DNA from: Zavarzinella sp.
GTDB lineage: Bacteria; Planctomycetota; Planctomycetia; Gemmatales; Gemmataceae
Length of the DNA: 64,000 nucleotides
Direction of reading: 5' to 3'
Assembly (NCBI GenBank): GCA_041399155.1
Contig: JAWKTI010000001.1
Span: forward strand, 372,001-436,000
Each line of letters opens with the position of its first letter. Within the stretch, counting starts at the first letter, position 1. The notes beneath the pieces were generated by a model. It was not told where the DNA came from and ran no database searches. It was given only the letters and a program-made list of their open reading frames with translations. A program made the position numbers and the translations under genes. This document shows positions 27,343 to 36,552 of this stretch, piece after piece.

Positions 27343-30300
27343 CTAATTCACAGATACCTGATCGACAGGTGAGGGCACCACGGGTGATACTTCCAGCTCT
27401 TTCTCGTTTCGGTTGTGGATCATCCGCAGCGTTTCGCGGTGGTATTGGGTCAGCAACGGCAGATTCTGCTCCATGAAGACTTCTGTGTGGGTGCCTGCAA
27501 CATCCAATGCCCGCAGTGGACCTGTTGTCAATTGCCCCCAGCCAAAGTATCGATCGCTGATATCCGCAAACTCCCACCCTGGGTGAACTGCAGAACGAAT
27601 GACAATTACTTCCCCATCGAATTGTTGTGCGGGGTAATACGCGTTATTCGCCTGAACCAGGCGTTCCCAAACCAGCTTCACGCGTTCGCCAAACAATCCT
27701 TCCAGATCGCCTGGCTGGTCTTCGACACCCGTTGGCGTGGTGTTCTTTCCGATGAACTTTTTCAAGTAGGCTTTCTTCTGTTGCCAGCTTCCAAACACAA
27801 AATACTTAAAGTGGCGATACAGTCGTTGAGTCAACGATCCTCGTTTCGGAAAACCGGGTGCAAATGCATCGTAGATGATCACTGCCGGAACATCGATTCC
27901 CTTCTGACGTAACTGCAAAGCGGTTTCAAAGGCAATTCGCCCACCCACAGAATAGCCGCTGAGCACAATCGGCCCACTCGGGCGGTGCTGCAAAATCTCC
28001 TGGCAATATCGTTCCGCTACCGCAGGAATGGATGAAAGCGGTTCTTCTTTGCCATCAATTCCAATGGCCTTCATGCCAAAAACTGGGAACTGCTCGCCCA
28101 TTAATCGGGAAAAATGGTGGAATGTAAACACGTGGCCGCCCGCACCCGCAATCATAAACAGTGGAGGATATTTCCCGTTGGCATTCAAGGGAACCACCGC
28201 ACCGCTGCCCAGTTCCAGTGTTTTGCGAATCGCCTCGGACATGGTGCGAATCGTCGGTGCTGCAAACAACGTTTCCAGTGGCACCTGATGGCCCAGGCGG
28301 GATTCAATACGGGCAATCAGGGTAGCTGCCATCAGAGAGTGCCCACCCAGATCATGGAAATTCGCAGTCACACTCAGTGGGCGGATACCAAAGACTTCTT
28401 CCCAGATTGGCTGTAAGGCCCGTTCTGCATCATTTTCAGGCGGGATATATTCATTATTGTTGGTTGGCTCTTCTACCGGTAATTCCCGCAGATATTTCCG
28501 ATCGACCTTCCCATTGGGTGACAGTGGGAATTTCTCGATCGGCAGCAATAGTGCGGGTACCATGTAGTCCGGCAGTTTGCTTCGCAGCAATGTTTTCAGT
28601 TCCGTACTGGACCAGGCTGTGGCATCATGAAGCTGAACATAACCTACCAGTCGCGTCAGTCCGGCACCATCCTGATTCGTCACCACCACAGCCATTTTGA
28701 TATTCGGATGACTGGACATCACTGTTTCAATTTCGCCTAGCTCAATTCGAAAGCCGCGAATTTTGACCTGATGATCTTTTCTTCCCTGACAGACCAAAGT
28801 GCCATCGGCATTCCAGAAGCCAATGTCCCCTGTGCGATAACCCTGACCAGTAGATACCTGGGGAAGATTCAGAAATACAGATGCCGTCAGTTCCGGTTGA
28901 TTCCAATAACCCTGGGCAACACCATCACCAGCGATAATAATTTCGCCAGTCATCCCAGGTGCCACCGGTTGTAATTCATCGTCCACAATCAGAATCTGGG
29001 TATTGGGCACTGGTTTCCCTACCGGTGGTGCTTCATTGCGATTGACCACATGATGAGAAGTAGAGAACACCGTTGTTTCCGTGGGGCCGTATATATTCCA
29101 GAATTCGGCCACGCGATCAATCATCATTTCTGCAAGGTCGGCGGTAATCGGTTCCCCACCGGAAATTGCCTTCATCTGCGATCTGCCCTGCCAGCCTGCC
29201 AGTAGCAGAATCCGCCAGGTTGCAGGCGTGACTGACATCACTGTTGCCTGGGCAGTTTCCAGTTCCTGGATCAGCAGTGCACCATTGATCGAGGCATCCT
29301 TGCTGCCAATGTAAGTGGTTGCACCAACAGTTGCAGGCCACCAATAATCCAGAATATGGATATCAAACGAGTAGGTGCTGGCTGCAAAGGCAACATCTGA
29401 AGCATCGATCACCGGCAGGTGATCTCCACCGCAGAAAAGATTGATCACCCCACGCTGCTTCAACGCGACACCCTTCGGTTTGCCAGTCGAGCCAGATGTA
29501 AAGATAATCGCAAACAGATCATCCAGTGTGGCCTGATTGCTCAGTGAGGTGCGTTCCTGTTGCATCAGAGTGGGCAACAGTTCTTCCAGACACACCACCT
29601 GATACCCTGTAGGTAACTTGTCGGCGACAGTGCGGCTCGTCAGGATGACTGGTGGGGCGACCTGCTGAATCATTTCGGCCAGTCGTTCTTCCGGATGGGC
29701 TGGATCGAGCGGTACATAACCCCCACCCGACTTTATGACGGCAAATATTGCCGTTGCGATCTGGCAGGACCGTTCCAGGCAGACCACTACTGGTACATTT
29801 GGCCGCACCTGTTGCGATTGCAGCCAGCCAGCCAATTGGTGGGAAGCCAGTTCCCACTGCTGGAAAGTGATGGAATGGGCGGTGTCTCGAAATGCCACTG
29901 AGGTGGGGTATTTTTCACAGCAGGCGGTAATCAATTCTGCCACATTCTGATACGGCAACAGTGGGCGAAACGCTGTTTTCTCAATGCTTTTCTGTGGGCT
30001 GGATTCGCTTGGTTCATTCCAGAACGCTGTTTCCCGGTCGCAGAAAAATTGCAGTCGTTCCAGGAAGGTTTCTGCCACCAGCACTGCCGTATCTTCCGGA
30101 TATAGTGTGGTGCGATATTCAACATGCAGGGTCCAGGCATTCTGATGGTGTTCCAGACCACACATCAGATCGAATTTAGCCCCAGGTGCGTAGGAGCCAT
30201 CGAAGGACCAATGAACTTGCTCGGACAGTTGGCCCGACAGTGCGTTTTCCTGCAACACAAACACCGCATCGAACAGATCCTGCACACCAGGTGCACCCGG

Positions 30301-33300
30301 AATCTGATTCAGCAGCCATTGGAATGGCACTGTGGCTGCCTGGATTTCTCGGGTTACCTGCTGGCGTGTTTTTGTCAGCAATTCTCCAACAGTGCACGGT
30401 GCGGTGGGGATGATTACACCCTGCATATCCACCAGACAGCCAAATAATTGCTTCAACAGATGTGTATGGCGCTGGGACATCGCCGTGCCGATCACCACTG
30501 TATCATTTCTGGTTAACTGCGCGATCGTGGCACCAAATGCCGCCATGTAAACGTGGTAAGGTGTCACCTGATGGCGACGTGCCAACAGGGCTACCTGATT
30601 TGCCAGCGTGGCTGGGAACTCCCGCACGTACCTGGCACCATCATCATTAATGCGTGATACAGTGGTGTGCTGATAGGGCAGAATCGTTTTGCCGGGGCGT
30701 TCCTGAATCAGAGTCTGCCATGTCTCGATCTGTTCACGATGGCGGGCAGGTTCCAATTCCGATCGAGCATTCGACGAATAATCCAGATAACGGAACGATT
30801 GCCCTTTTTCAGCAGAAGTGGGGCTTGCATAGGTACGCTGCAATGCTTCCATAAGCAATTCACGCGATGCCTCATCCACCAGAATGTGGTGGCCAGCCCA
30901 GATGAAGCGGTGCTGGTTGTTCCCTTCGTGCACCAACACAGCATCCCAGGGACCCGCCTGATCCAGGGCAAAGGTGCGGTGTTGTAACTGTGTGAGAGTT
31001 TCCTCATAGAGGCGTGGGTTCCCAGTTGCATCCACATAACGCAGTGGGCGTATCAATTCCGAAGAATATTCCTGAATCACAATATTATCATTGATTCTGA
31101 ACGATGCCCGCAGCATCTCCGTTGCATCTACCACCGCCTGCCAGGCTTCGGCAAATCGCTGTCGATCGAGTGGGCCTCGCAGCGTATACACATCCACCAC
31201 GTTGTAGATGGTGCGGTTGGTTAAGCCCTTATCGATCAGCCAGAAATGCTCCTGGATAGGCGATGCAGGCCCACGGTCTTTCAACTCGGGATGTTGTTGA
31301 TGCAGGTGGGTGTTCTGCGGCTGGGTGGAATGTTGCCGAACATAGTTTGCTAAACCAGCCACGGTTGCATGATCGAAAAGCACCGCGAATGGAATATCGA
31401 TACCAGATCGCTGATTTAATTTGCCAACCAGTTGGGCTGCTTTCAGCGAATGACCACCCACATCGAAGAAATTGGCCTGACGGTGGACATTTGCCAGTTG
31501 AAGCACATCGGTAAACACTTCGGCAATCATCTGCTCAATTTCATCGGTAGGTGGTTCCAGTTCCGATGCTTGAGTAATTTTCAATTCCGGCAACTTCAAA
31601 GCACTGCGATCCAGCTTGCCATTGGAGGTCACCGGGAACTGTTCCAGGTAAGCAAATCGTGCGGGCACCATATATTCAGGCAGTGCCTTTCGGAGAAAAT
31701 CCTGCAGATTGGATTCAACGATTTCGTGCGACAATTGCAGAAAAGCAGCCAGGGTGACCGTTTTGTCCGCATCGCGAAATGCCTGGACCACTGCTTCACG
31801 CACCCCAGGGAAGGAACGCAGTGCGGCTTCAATTTCTCCCAGTTCCACGCGGAAACCACGCACCTTGACCTGGTGGTCGATCCGACCCAGAAACTCAATG
31901 GTGCCATCCGGCCAGTAGCGTGCCTGGTCGCCAGTTTTGTAAAGTTTGCCTTCTGCACGGAATGGATCGGGAATGAATCGACTGGCGGTCAATTCTTCGC
32001 GTTGGTGGTAACCATCGGCCAGACAGACCCCACCGATATGCAGTTCACCCGGCACACCCACTGGTGTGGGCTGCAGGTGGGCATCCAGCACATGGTAGTG
32101 GGCATTACGAATCGGCCAGCCATATGGAATGCTGGTCCATTTCGGATCCACATTTTCAATCGGATAATAATTCGACCAGATAGCTGCTTCCGTCGCCCCA
32201 CCCAGACTGATTACTTTGGCATTTGGAAAGGCATTGGTAATCTGGCCCGGTAAGGTGACTGGAATCCAGTCCCCGCTGAGAAGCACCAGTCGCAGATCGG
32301 CCACCTGCTTCTGTGGGAAGAATGGCACCAGTTGTAACAACGAAGCTGGCGCTGAATTCCAGATACTGATCCTTTCACTTCGCAGAATGGCTGCCAGTTG
32401 AATAGGATCTTTCATTTCCTGCTCGGAACAGATGCGTAAGGTAGCTCCCGCACCCAGTCCACCAAACAGATCATAGACCGAAAGATCGAAGCTGAACGAC
32501 GCCACACACATCAGTCGATCGGTGGGGAATACAGCAAACTGTTGATTGACCCAATCAATCGTATTCACAGCGGCCCGATGTCTCAGCACCACCCCTTTGG
32601 GCTTGCCTGTGGAACCGGAAGTGTAGATCACATAGGCCCGATCATCGGGGTTGATCGCCACTGCCAGGCGATGGTGCGGTTGGGTGTGAATTGCCGCGGA
32701 ATGATCCTCCAGACAGAGCAGGCGATCATCAACCTGTTCTGTGTTCAGAAGCTGTCGCAGTTCTTGATTCGTAATCAGTTTGACCGCACCAGAATCATGC
32801 AGCATATACTCGATGCGATCGCTGGGATAGCTCGGATCGATTGGTACATACCCTGCACCACACTTCAGAATCCCAAGAATTGCAACTACTGCGTGAGAAC
32901 TGCGTGGTAACAGCACCGCAACCAGGTCACCATGTTGGACACCATTCTGATGCAACCAGTGGGCTACCTGATTCGATTCCTCTTCCAATTGCTGGTAAGA
33001 ACACGTTCGATCGCTCGCCTCCACTGCCATGTGGGTTGGCTGCAGATCGACCTTGCGAGTAAATGCGCTCAACAGATGATCCGTTGCAGGATAATCCGCG
33101 CTGGTATTGTTCCAGTCGTAGACAATCTGCTGGTGTTCTTTTTCGTTCAGTAACCGCAGGTTGCCAATCGGCGTCTCCGGTGCGTCGCAGGCATGTGCCA
33201 GAAGGGTGAAATAGTGGCCCACCATCGCCTGCATGTGGGCTTCATCAAACAGGTCAGTGTTATATTCCAGCCAACCCCACACGGTGCCATGTTTACCATC

Positions 33301-34824
33301 TTCCAGCACAAACCGCAGATCGAACATCGAGGTGCCGTTGTGGGTAATGACCTGCTCACTTTGCAGCCCCGCAAATTGCTGCGGAATCATCGGCACGTTC
33401 TGGTAGTAGAACGCCACCTGGAACAGTGGTTGTCTGCTCGTATCACGTGGGGGAGACAGCACCTCAATCAGTTTTTCCAGCGGCACTTCCTGATGGTTGA
33501 GCGCACCGGAGCGCACGTCCCCCACGTGCTGTAGCAGTTGCAGGAAATTGATATCAGAACTGATCTGGCTTCGAAGCACCAGGGTATTGACAAACATCCC
33601 CTGGACCGCTTCCAGTTGCTGGCTGCTGCGGTTGAGTACTGGTGATCCGATGGTGACATCGTTTTGCCCGGTATAACGGTGGACGAGTGCCTGAAATGCC
33701 GCCAGGCCCACCATAAATCGCGTGACACCATGTGTGCGGCAGATTCGGTCCACATGGCCTAACAGTTTGCGTGGGAAATCGAATGAGATCAGCTTACCGC
33801 GGAATGTTTGTTGTTTCGGTCGGCTGTGGGCAAACGGAAAATCCAGAGATGCTGGAAATGGCGTTAATGTTTGCTTCCAAAAGTCGATGCTGTCGTGCCA
33901 TTTTGCGGAATTCGCCCAGCCCGCTTCCAGCATCGCGTAGTCGCCAAACTGCATCTCCGGCGGGGGTAGTTCCAGCGAATCCCCTTTCAAACGTGCCAGA
34001 TAACACTGTTCAACTTCCGCAATCAGCCGACCAAGTGCCCAGCCATCGGTAATCATGTGGTGGAGATTGATCCAGAAATAGCACTCGGTGCTGTGCGTTA
34101 CATAGATTTTTGCCCGCCAGAGTGGGGCAACTGCCAGGTTGAACGGCATTTGGTCGCACTTCAGGCACTGTTTCAGCACAGTAGGTTTGCGTTCCATGTA
34201 CGGCAGTTCGGTCAAGTCTACCACTTCAACCAGTGTCGTCAGTTCTGCTTCGACGATCTGAACTGGTTCGTTGCCCGTGCTGTCAATGCGGGTGCGGAAA
34301 ATCGCATGGCGTTTCACCACATCCAGGAATGCTGCGGCCAGTAATTCCGGTTGTAATTTCCCCGTCAGGTGGATCATTCGCCCCACATTATAGACCTGTG
34401 GGGAATCAATCATGCGATCCAGAAACCAGAGGCGTTTCTGGGCACTCGTCAACGGGAAATCGGTTCGGGGCTTGGTCTGTTCACTTTCATCTTCAACGGC
34501 CAGGTGGGTGACACGTTGTTCGAGCAGTTCGCACAGGCCACGCACGGTGCGAACCTGAAAAAGTTCCGCTTCTTCGAATTTGACTTTGAATTCTGTGTTG
34601 ATTCGGGACAGAATCTGCACCGCACTGACGGAATCACCACCGAGTTCAAAGAAGTCGTCATCGGGTTGGATGTCGTCCACAAAGAGGATTTCGCCCCACA
34701 ACTGCGCAATGTGGGTGTGCACATCGAATTGATCGACCTGCACCACGACAGGTGGGGCTGCTTTCTGTGCATTCACTTCAGCGGACAGATGGCTCTGACG
34801 GGTGCCTTCTTCACGCAGTTCCAT
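27343..34824 (-). CDS. Nonribosomal peptide synthetase, T-C-A(Cys)-T-C-A-T-TE
   Basis: A 2493-residue assembly-line enzyme. The carrier domain T1 has its Ser in ELGGDSVSA near 65. C1 has HHMITDG near 258. A1 carries TSGSTGKPKG near 735 and DHQVKVRGFRVELGE near 990. T2 has DVGGHSLKA near 1121. C2 has HHILVDE near 1314, with Glu in place of the usual Gly. A2 has TSGSTGKPKG near 1780. T3 has DLGGHSLMA near 2160. The thioesterase has GYSVGG near 2291. Aligning A1 with GrsA gives the pocket code DLYNLSLIW, the classic cysteine code. A2 reads about DILSIGIVF and is not assignable. A free N-terminal carrier implies a starter unit loaded from elsewhere. The start was chosen at MELREEG, which follows GGGAGTAGGTTTC; the 149 upstream open codons look non-coding. 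No phosphopantetheinyl transferase or exporter lies nearby. Confidence 0.95.
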   Translation of the reverse strand: MELREEGTRQSHLSAEVNAQKAAPPVVVQVDQFDVHTHIAQLWGEILFVDDIQPDDDFFELGGDSVSAVQILSRINTEFKVKFEEAELFQVRTVRGLCELLEQRVTHLAVEDESEQTKPRTDFPLTSAQKRLWFLDRMIDSPQVYNVGRMIHLTGKLQPELLAAAFLDVVKRHAIFRTRIDSTGNEPVQIVEAELTTLVEVVDLTELPYMERKPTVLKQCLKCDQMPFNLAVAPLWRAKIYVTHSTECYFWINLHHMITDGWALGRLIAEVEQCYLARLKGDSLELPPPEMQFGDYAMLEAGWANSAKWHDSIDFWKQTLTPFPASLDFPFAHSRPKQQTFRGKLISFDFPRKLLGHVDRICRTHGVTRFMVGLAAFQALVHRYTGQNDVTIGSPVLNRSSQQLEAVQGMFVNTLVLRSQISSDINFLQLLQHVGDVRSGALNHQEVPLEKLIEVLSPPRDTSRQPLFQVAFYYQNVPMIPQQFAGLQSEQVITHNGTSMFDLRFVLEDGKHGTVWGWLEYNTDLFDEAHMQAMVGHYFTLLAHACDAPETPIGNLRLLNEKEHQQIVYDWNNTSADYPATDHLLSAFTRKVDLQPTHMAVEASDRTCSYQQLEEESNQVAHWLHQNGVQHGDLVAVLLPRSSHAVVAILGILKCGAGYVPIDPSYPSDRIEYMLHDSGAVKLITNQELRQLLNTEQVDDRLLCLEDHSAAIHTQPHHRLAVAINPDDRAYVIYTSGSTGKPKGVVLRHRAAVNTIDWVNQQFAVFPTDRLMCVASFSFDLSVYDLFGGLGAGATLRICSEQEMKDPIQLAAILRSERISIWNSAPASLLQLVPFFPQKQVADLRLVLLSGDWIPVTLPGQITNAFPNAKVISLGGATEAAIWSNYYPIENVDPKWTSIPYGWPIRNAHYHVLDAHLQPTPVGVPGELHIGGVCLADGYHQREELTASRFIPDPFRAEGKLYKTGDQARYWPDGTIEFLGRIDHQVKVRGFRVELGEIEAALRSFPGVREAVVQAFRDADKTVTLAAFLQLSHEIVESNLQDFLRKALPEYMVPARFAYLEQFPVTSNGKLDRSALKLPELKITQASELEPPTDEIEQMIAEVFTDVLQLANVHRQANFFDVGGHSLKAAQLVGKLNQRSGIDIPFAVLFDHATVAGLANYVRQHSTQPQNTHLHQQHPELKDRGPASPIQEHFWLIDKGLTNRTIYNVVDVYTLRGPLDRQRFAEAWQAVVDATEMLRASFRINDNIVIQEYSSELIRPLRYVDATGNPRLYEETLTQLQHRTFALDQAGPWDAVLVHEGNNQHRFIWAGHHILVDEASRELLMEALQRTYASPTSAEKGQSFRYLDYSSNARSELEPARHREQIETWQTLIQERPGKTILPYQHTTVSRINDDGARYVREFPATLANQVALLARRHQVTPYHVYMAAFGATIAQLTRNDTVVIGTAMSQRHTHLLKQLFGCLVDMQGVIIPTAPCTVGELLTKTRQQVTREIQAATVPFQWLLNQIPGAPGVQDLFDAVFVLQENALSGQLSEQVHWSFDGSYAPGAKFDLMCGLEHHQNAWTLHVEYRTTLYPEDTAVLVAETFLERLQFFCDRETAFWNEPSESSPQKSIEKTAFRPLLPYQNVAELITACCEKYPTSVAFRDTAHSITFQQWELASHQLAGWLQSQQVRPNVPVVVCLERSCQIATAIFAVIKSGGGYVPLDPAHPEERLAEMIQQVAPPVILTSRTVADKLPTGYQVVCLEELLPTLMQQERTSLSNQATLDDLFAIIFTSGSTGKPKGVALKQRGVINLFCGGDHLPVIDASDVAFAASTYSFDIHILDYWWPATVGATTYIGSKDASINGALLIQELETAQATVMSVTPATWRILLLAGWQGRSQMKAISGGEPITADLAEMMIDRVAEFWNIYGPTETTVFSTSHHVVNRNEAPPVGKPVPNTQILIVDDELQPVAPGMTGEIIIAGDGVAQGYWNQPELTASVFLNLPQVSTGQGYRTGDIGFWNADGTLVCQGRKDHQVKIRGFRIELGEIETVMSSHPNIKMAVVVTNQDGAGLTRLVGYVQLHDATAWSSTELKTLLRSKLPDYMVPALLLPIEKFPLSPNGKVDRKYLRELPVEEPTNNNEYIPPENDAERALQPIWEEVFGIRPLSVTANFHDLGGHSLMAATLIARIESRLGHQVPLETLFAAPTIRTMSEAIRKTLELGSGAVVPLNANGKYPPLFMIAGAGGHVFTFHHFSRLMGEQFPVFGMKAIGIDGKEEPLSSIPAVAERYCQEILQHRPSGPIVLSGYSVGGRIAFETALQLRQKGIDVPAVIIYDAFAPGFPKRGSLTQRLYRHFKYFVFGSWQQKKAYLKKFIGKNTTPTGVEDQPGDLEGLFGERVKLVWERLVQANNAYYPAQQFDGEVIVIRSAVHPGWEFADISDRYFGWGQLTTGPLRALDVAGTHTEVFMEQNLPLLTQYHRETLRMIHNRNEKELEVSPVVPSPVDQVSVN

Positions 34825-35418
34825 GAAACCTACTCCCATGACGTTTAAACAGTTGTCAAAATGTCGAACCGAACGCGAGTCGGCAAGTTTGTGCAAATCG
34901 GGATGATTGCTACAACAATCCACTTTAACGCAATTCGCCCAGTTTGTACAACCCCGACTTACTACCGTAACACTACTACCAAAATTGCTGTCACAGGCGG
35001 AAAACGTGGTAATTTCAACCAGTTTGGATAAACCGGCATTTTGGTCATCATTTGCCTGAATTTCCCACCGATCGATGTAATTGATTCTGCGCAAGTTATT
35101 ACAAATAAAGAACTTACGAATAAAATCCGGTGATTGTACTGAATTTCCCACGCGTTTAGCCGTGGCAAACGGTGTACCGTTTGTACCTTTTGAACGATCT
35201 GGGTGAAATGGCAAAGAAATAACGGTTATAACGATTATATCGATAAGAGAATGTAATCCGGATTGGTACAACCGATATACTTGTCCCAGTTAACGCATTA
35301 TCTTTGACTTTGCCATCTTACCCAGTTATCCTAAACAATCGAAGCTACCTAATTGCACAGGACATGCGGGTGCGGGTAGCCACGGACAGTTAGTCTCAAC
35401 TTTGAGGAGAACAACACG
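34825..35418. other. Divergent intergenic region between the NRPS and TIGR03000 genes
   Basis: A 594-bp stretch. The minus-strand NRPS frame stays open through most of it, but the translation has no NRPS-like or other recognisable features and there is no better start. A small inverted repeat with 7-bp arms (AAACGGT / ACCGTTT) lies at 35167-35182. Both genes must have their promoters here; none could be assigned with confidence. Confidence 0.35.
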
Positions 35419-36477
35419 ATGTACAGTTTGGTAATGCTGGCAGCCATGACAGGCGCACCAGAAACCCCGCAATTCTTTGGGCTTTTTGGTGGGCACAAGT
35501 CGGCAGGTTGCAACGGATGTTACGGCGGAAGCTGCAATGGCTGCTATGGTGGTTACGCCAAATCCTGCCATGGTTGCTTCGGTGGATTATTCTTTGGCCA
35601 TGGTTGCAAAGGTTCCAGCTGCTACGGCAGTAGCTGCAGCGGTTGCTACGGATGTTACGGTAGCCATTATTCCAGTTGCAGTGGGTGCTACGGCAGTAGC
35701 TGCAGCGGATGCTACGGATGTTACGGCAGCCACTATTCCAGTTGCAGTGGATGCTACGGGTGCTATGGCAGCCATTATTCCAGTTGCAGTGGCTGTTCCG
35801 GCAGCTTCTACTCTGGTTGCACAGGATATTCCGCTGGTTGCTCCGGTTGCAGCGGGTGCTACGGGTCTTACGGCAGTGTCGTTCCCAGCACATCGGCAAT
35901 GCCCATGTCTTCCAGCTACTACGCACCAGCCTATGGCGAAACTCCTGTTGCCAGCGTGCCAGGCAACAAAGCACGCCTGGTGGTGAATGTTCCAGCAGAT
36001 GCCAAGCTGTATGCCAACGATCAGTTGACCGAACTCAGTGGCACCACCCGTTCTTTCCTGACACCAGAACTGCCAGGTAACGGTCAGTTTTCTTACAACC
36101 TCCGCGTGGAATACATGGCCAACGGCGAACGCCAGACAGAAAACCGCAAGGTGTTTGTATCTGCTGGCCAGACCACCAGTGCCGACTTCACCAAAACCCT
36201 GACAGCAAATGTCAGCAGCCCCGTGGTAGTTACACTGCCCGAAAATGCCAATCTGATGGTAGATGGGGTACGCACCAATGCCAAAGGGCCAGTGGCAGAA
36301 TTTCGCACGCCAGAACTGAACCGTGGGCAAAGCTATACCTACGTTTTCACCGCAGTGATCAATTCCAACGGCACCGAAGAAGTAGTGGACAAAAAAGTGA
36401 CTTTTACCGCTGGAGAACCAATTCGCGTGAACTTTGGCGATATCCTGCCGGTCCGCACCGCTTCACTCAGCAAATAG
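35419..36477 (+). CDS. TIGR03000-type protein with Cys/Gly/Tyr-rich repeats
   Basis: A 352-residue planctomycete protein. The first half (about 30-160) is made of imperfect short repeats of the type SGCYGSSCSGCYGCYGSHYS, coded by near-identical DNA repeats. The second half has two copies of the roughly 75-residue TIGR03000 domain (ARLVVNVPADAKLYANDQLT...; VVVTLPENANLMVDGVRT...), each ending in a V-F-x-A-G-Q/E-x-x-x-x-x-F signature. The start follows TTTGAGGAGAACAACACG. The dense cysteines suggest metal binding or disulfide cross-linking at the cell surface, which is inference only. No classic signal peptide is visible, although the first residues are mildly hydrophobic. Confidence 0.9.
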   Translation: MYSLVMLAAMTGAPETPQFFGLFGGHKSAGCNGCYGGSCNGCYGGYAKSCHGCFGGLFFGHGCKGSSCYGSSCSGCYGCYGSHYSSCSGCYGSSCSGCYGCYGSHYSSCSGCYGCYGSHYSSCSGCSGSFYSGCTGYSAGCSGCSGCYGSYGSVVPSTSAMPMSSSYYAPAYGETPVASVPGNKARLVVNVPADAKLYANDQLTELSGTTRSFLTPELPGNGQFSYNLRVEYMANGERQTENRKVFVSAGQTTSADFTKTLTANVSSPVVVTLPENANLMVDGVRTNAKGPVAEFRTPELNRGQSYTYVFTAVINSNGTEEVVDKKVTFTAGEPIRVNFGDILPVRTASLSK

Positions 36478-36519
36478 TCATTCACTGATAATCAATTGCC
36501 CATTTCATCTCAACATCAG

Positions 36520-36552
36520 GCTGATCTTCAGCAACTTATTTCGAAGATCAGC
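36520..36552. terminator. Perfect 10-bp hairpin between convergent genes
   Basis: Arms GCTGATCTTC (36520-36529) and GAAGATCAGC (36543-36552) with a 13-nt loop, placed between two convergent stop codons. There is no long T-run on either side, so it is a possible bidirectional terminator or 3'-end stabiliser rather than a textbook one. Confidence 0.55.

Noticed and set aside
34825..35271. N-terminal extension of the NRPS to 35271
   Set aside because: The extra 149 residues show no NRPS motif; a good Shine-Dalgarno precedes the internal start at 34824.
35500..35880. CRISPR-like short tandem repeats
   Set aside because: Repeats are imperfect, contiguous and translate to a Cys/Gly-rich protein within an intact ORF; no spacers or cas genes.
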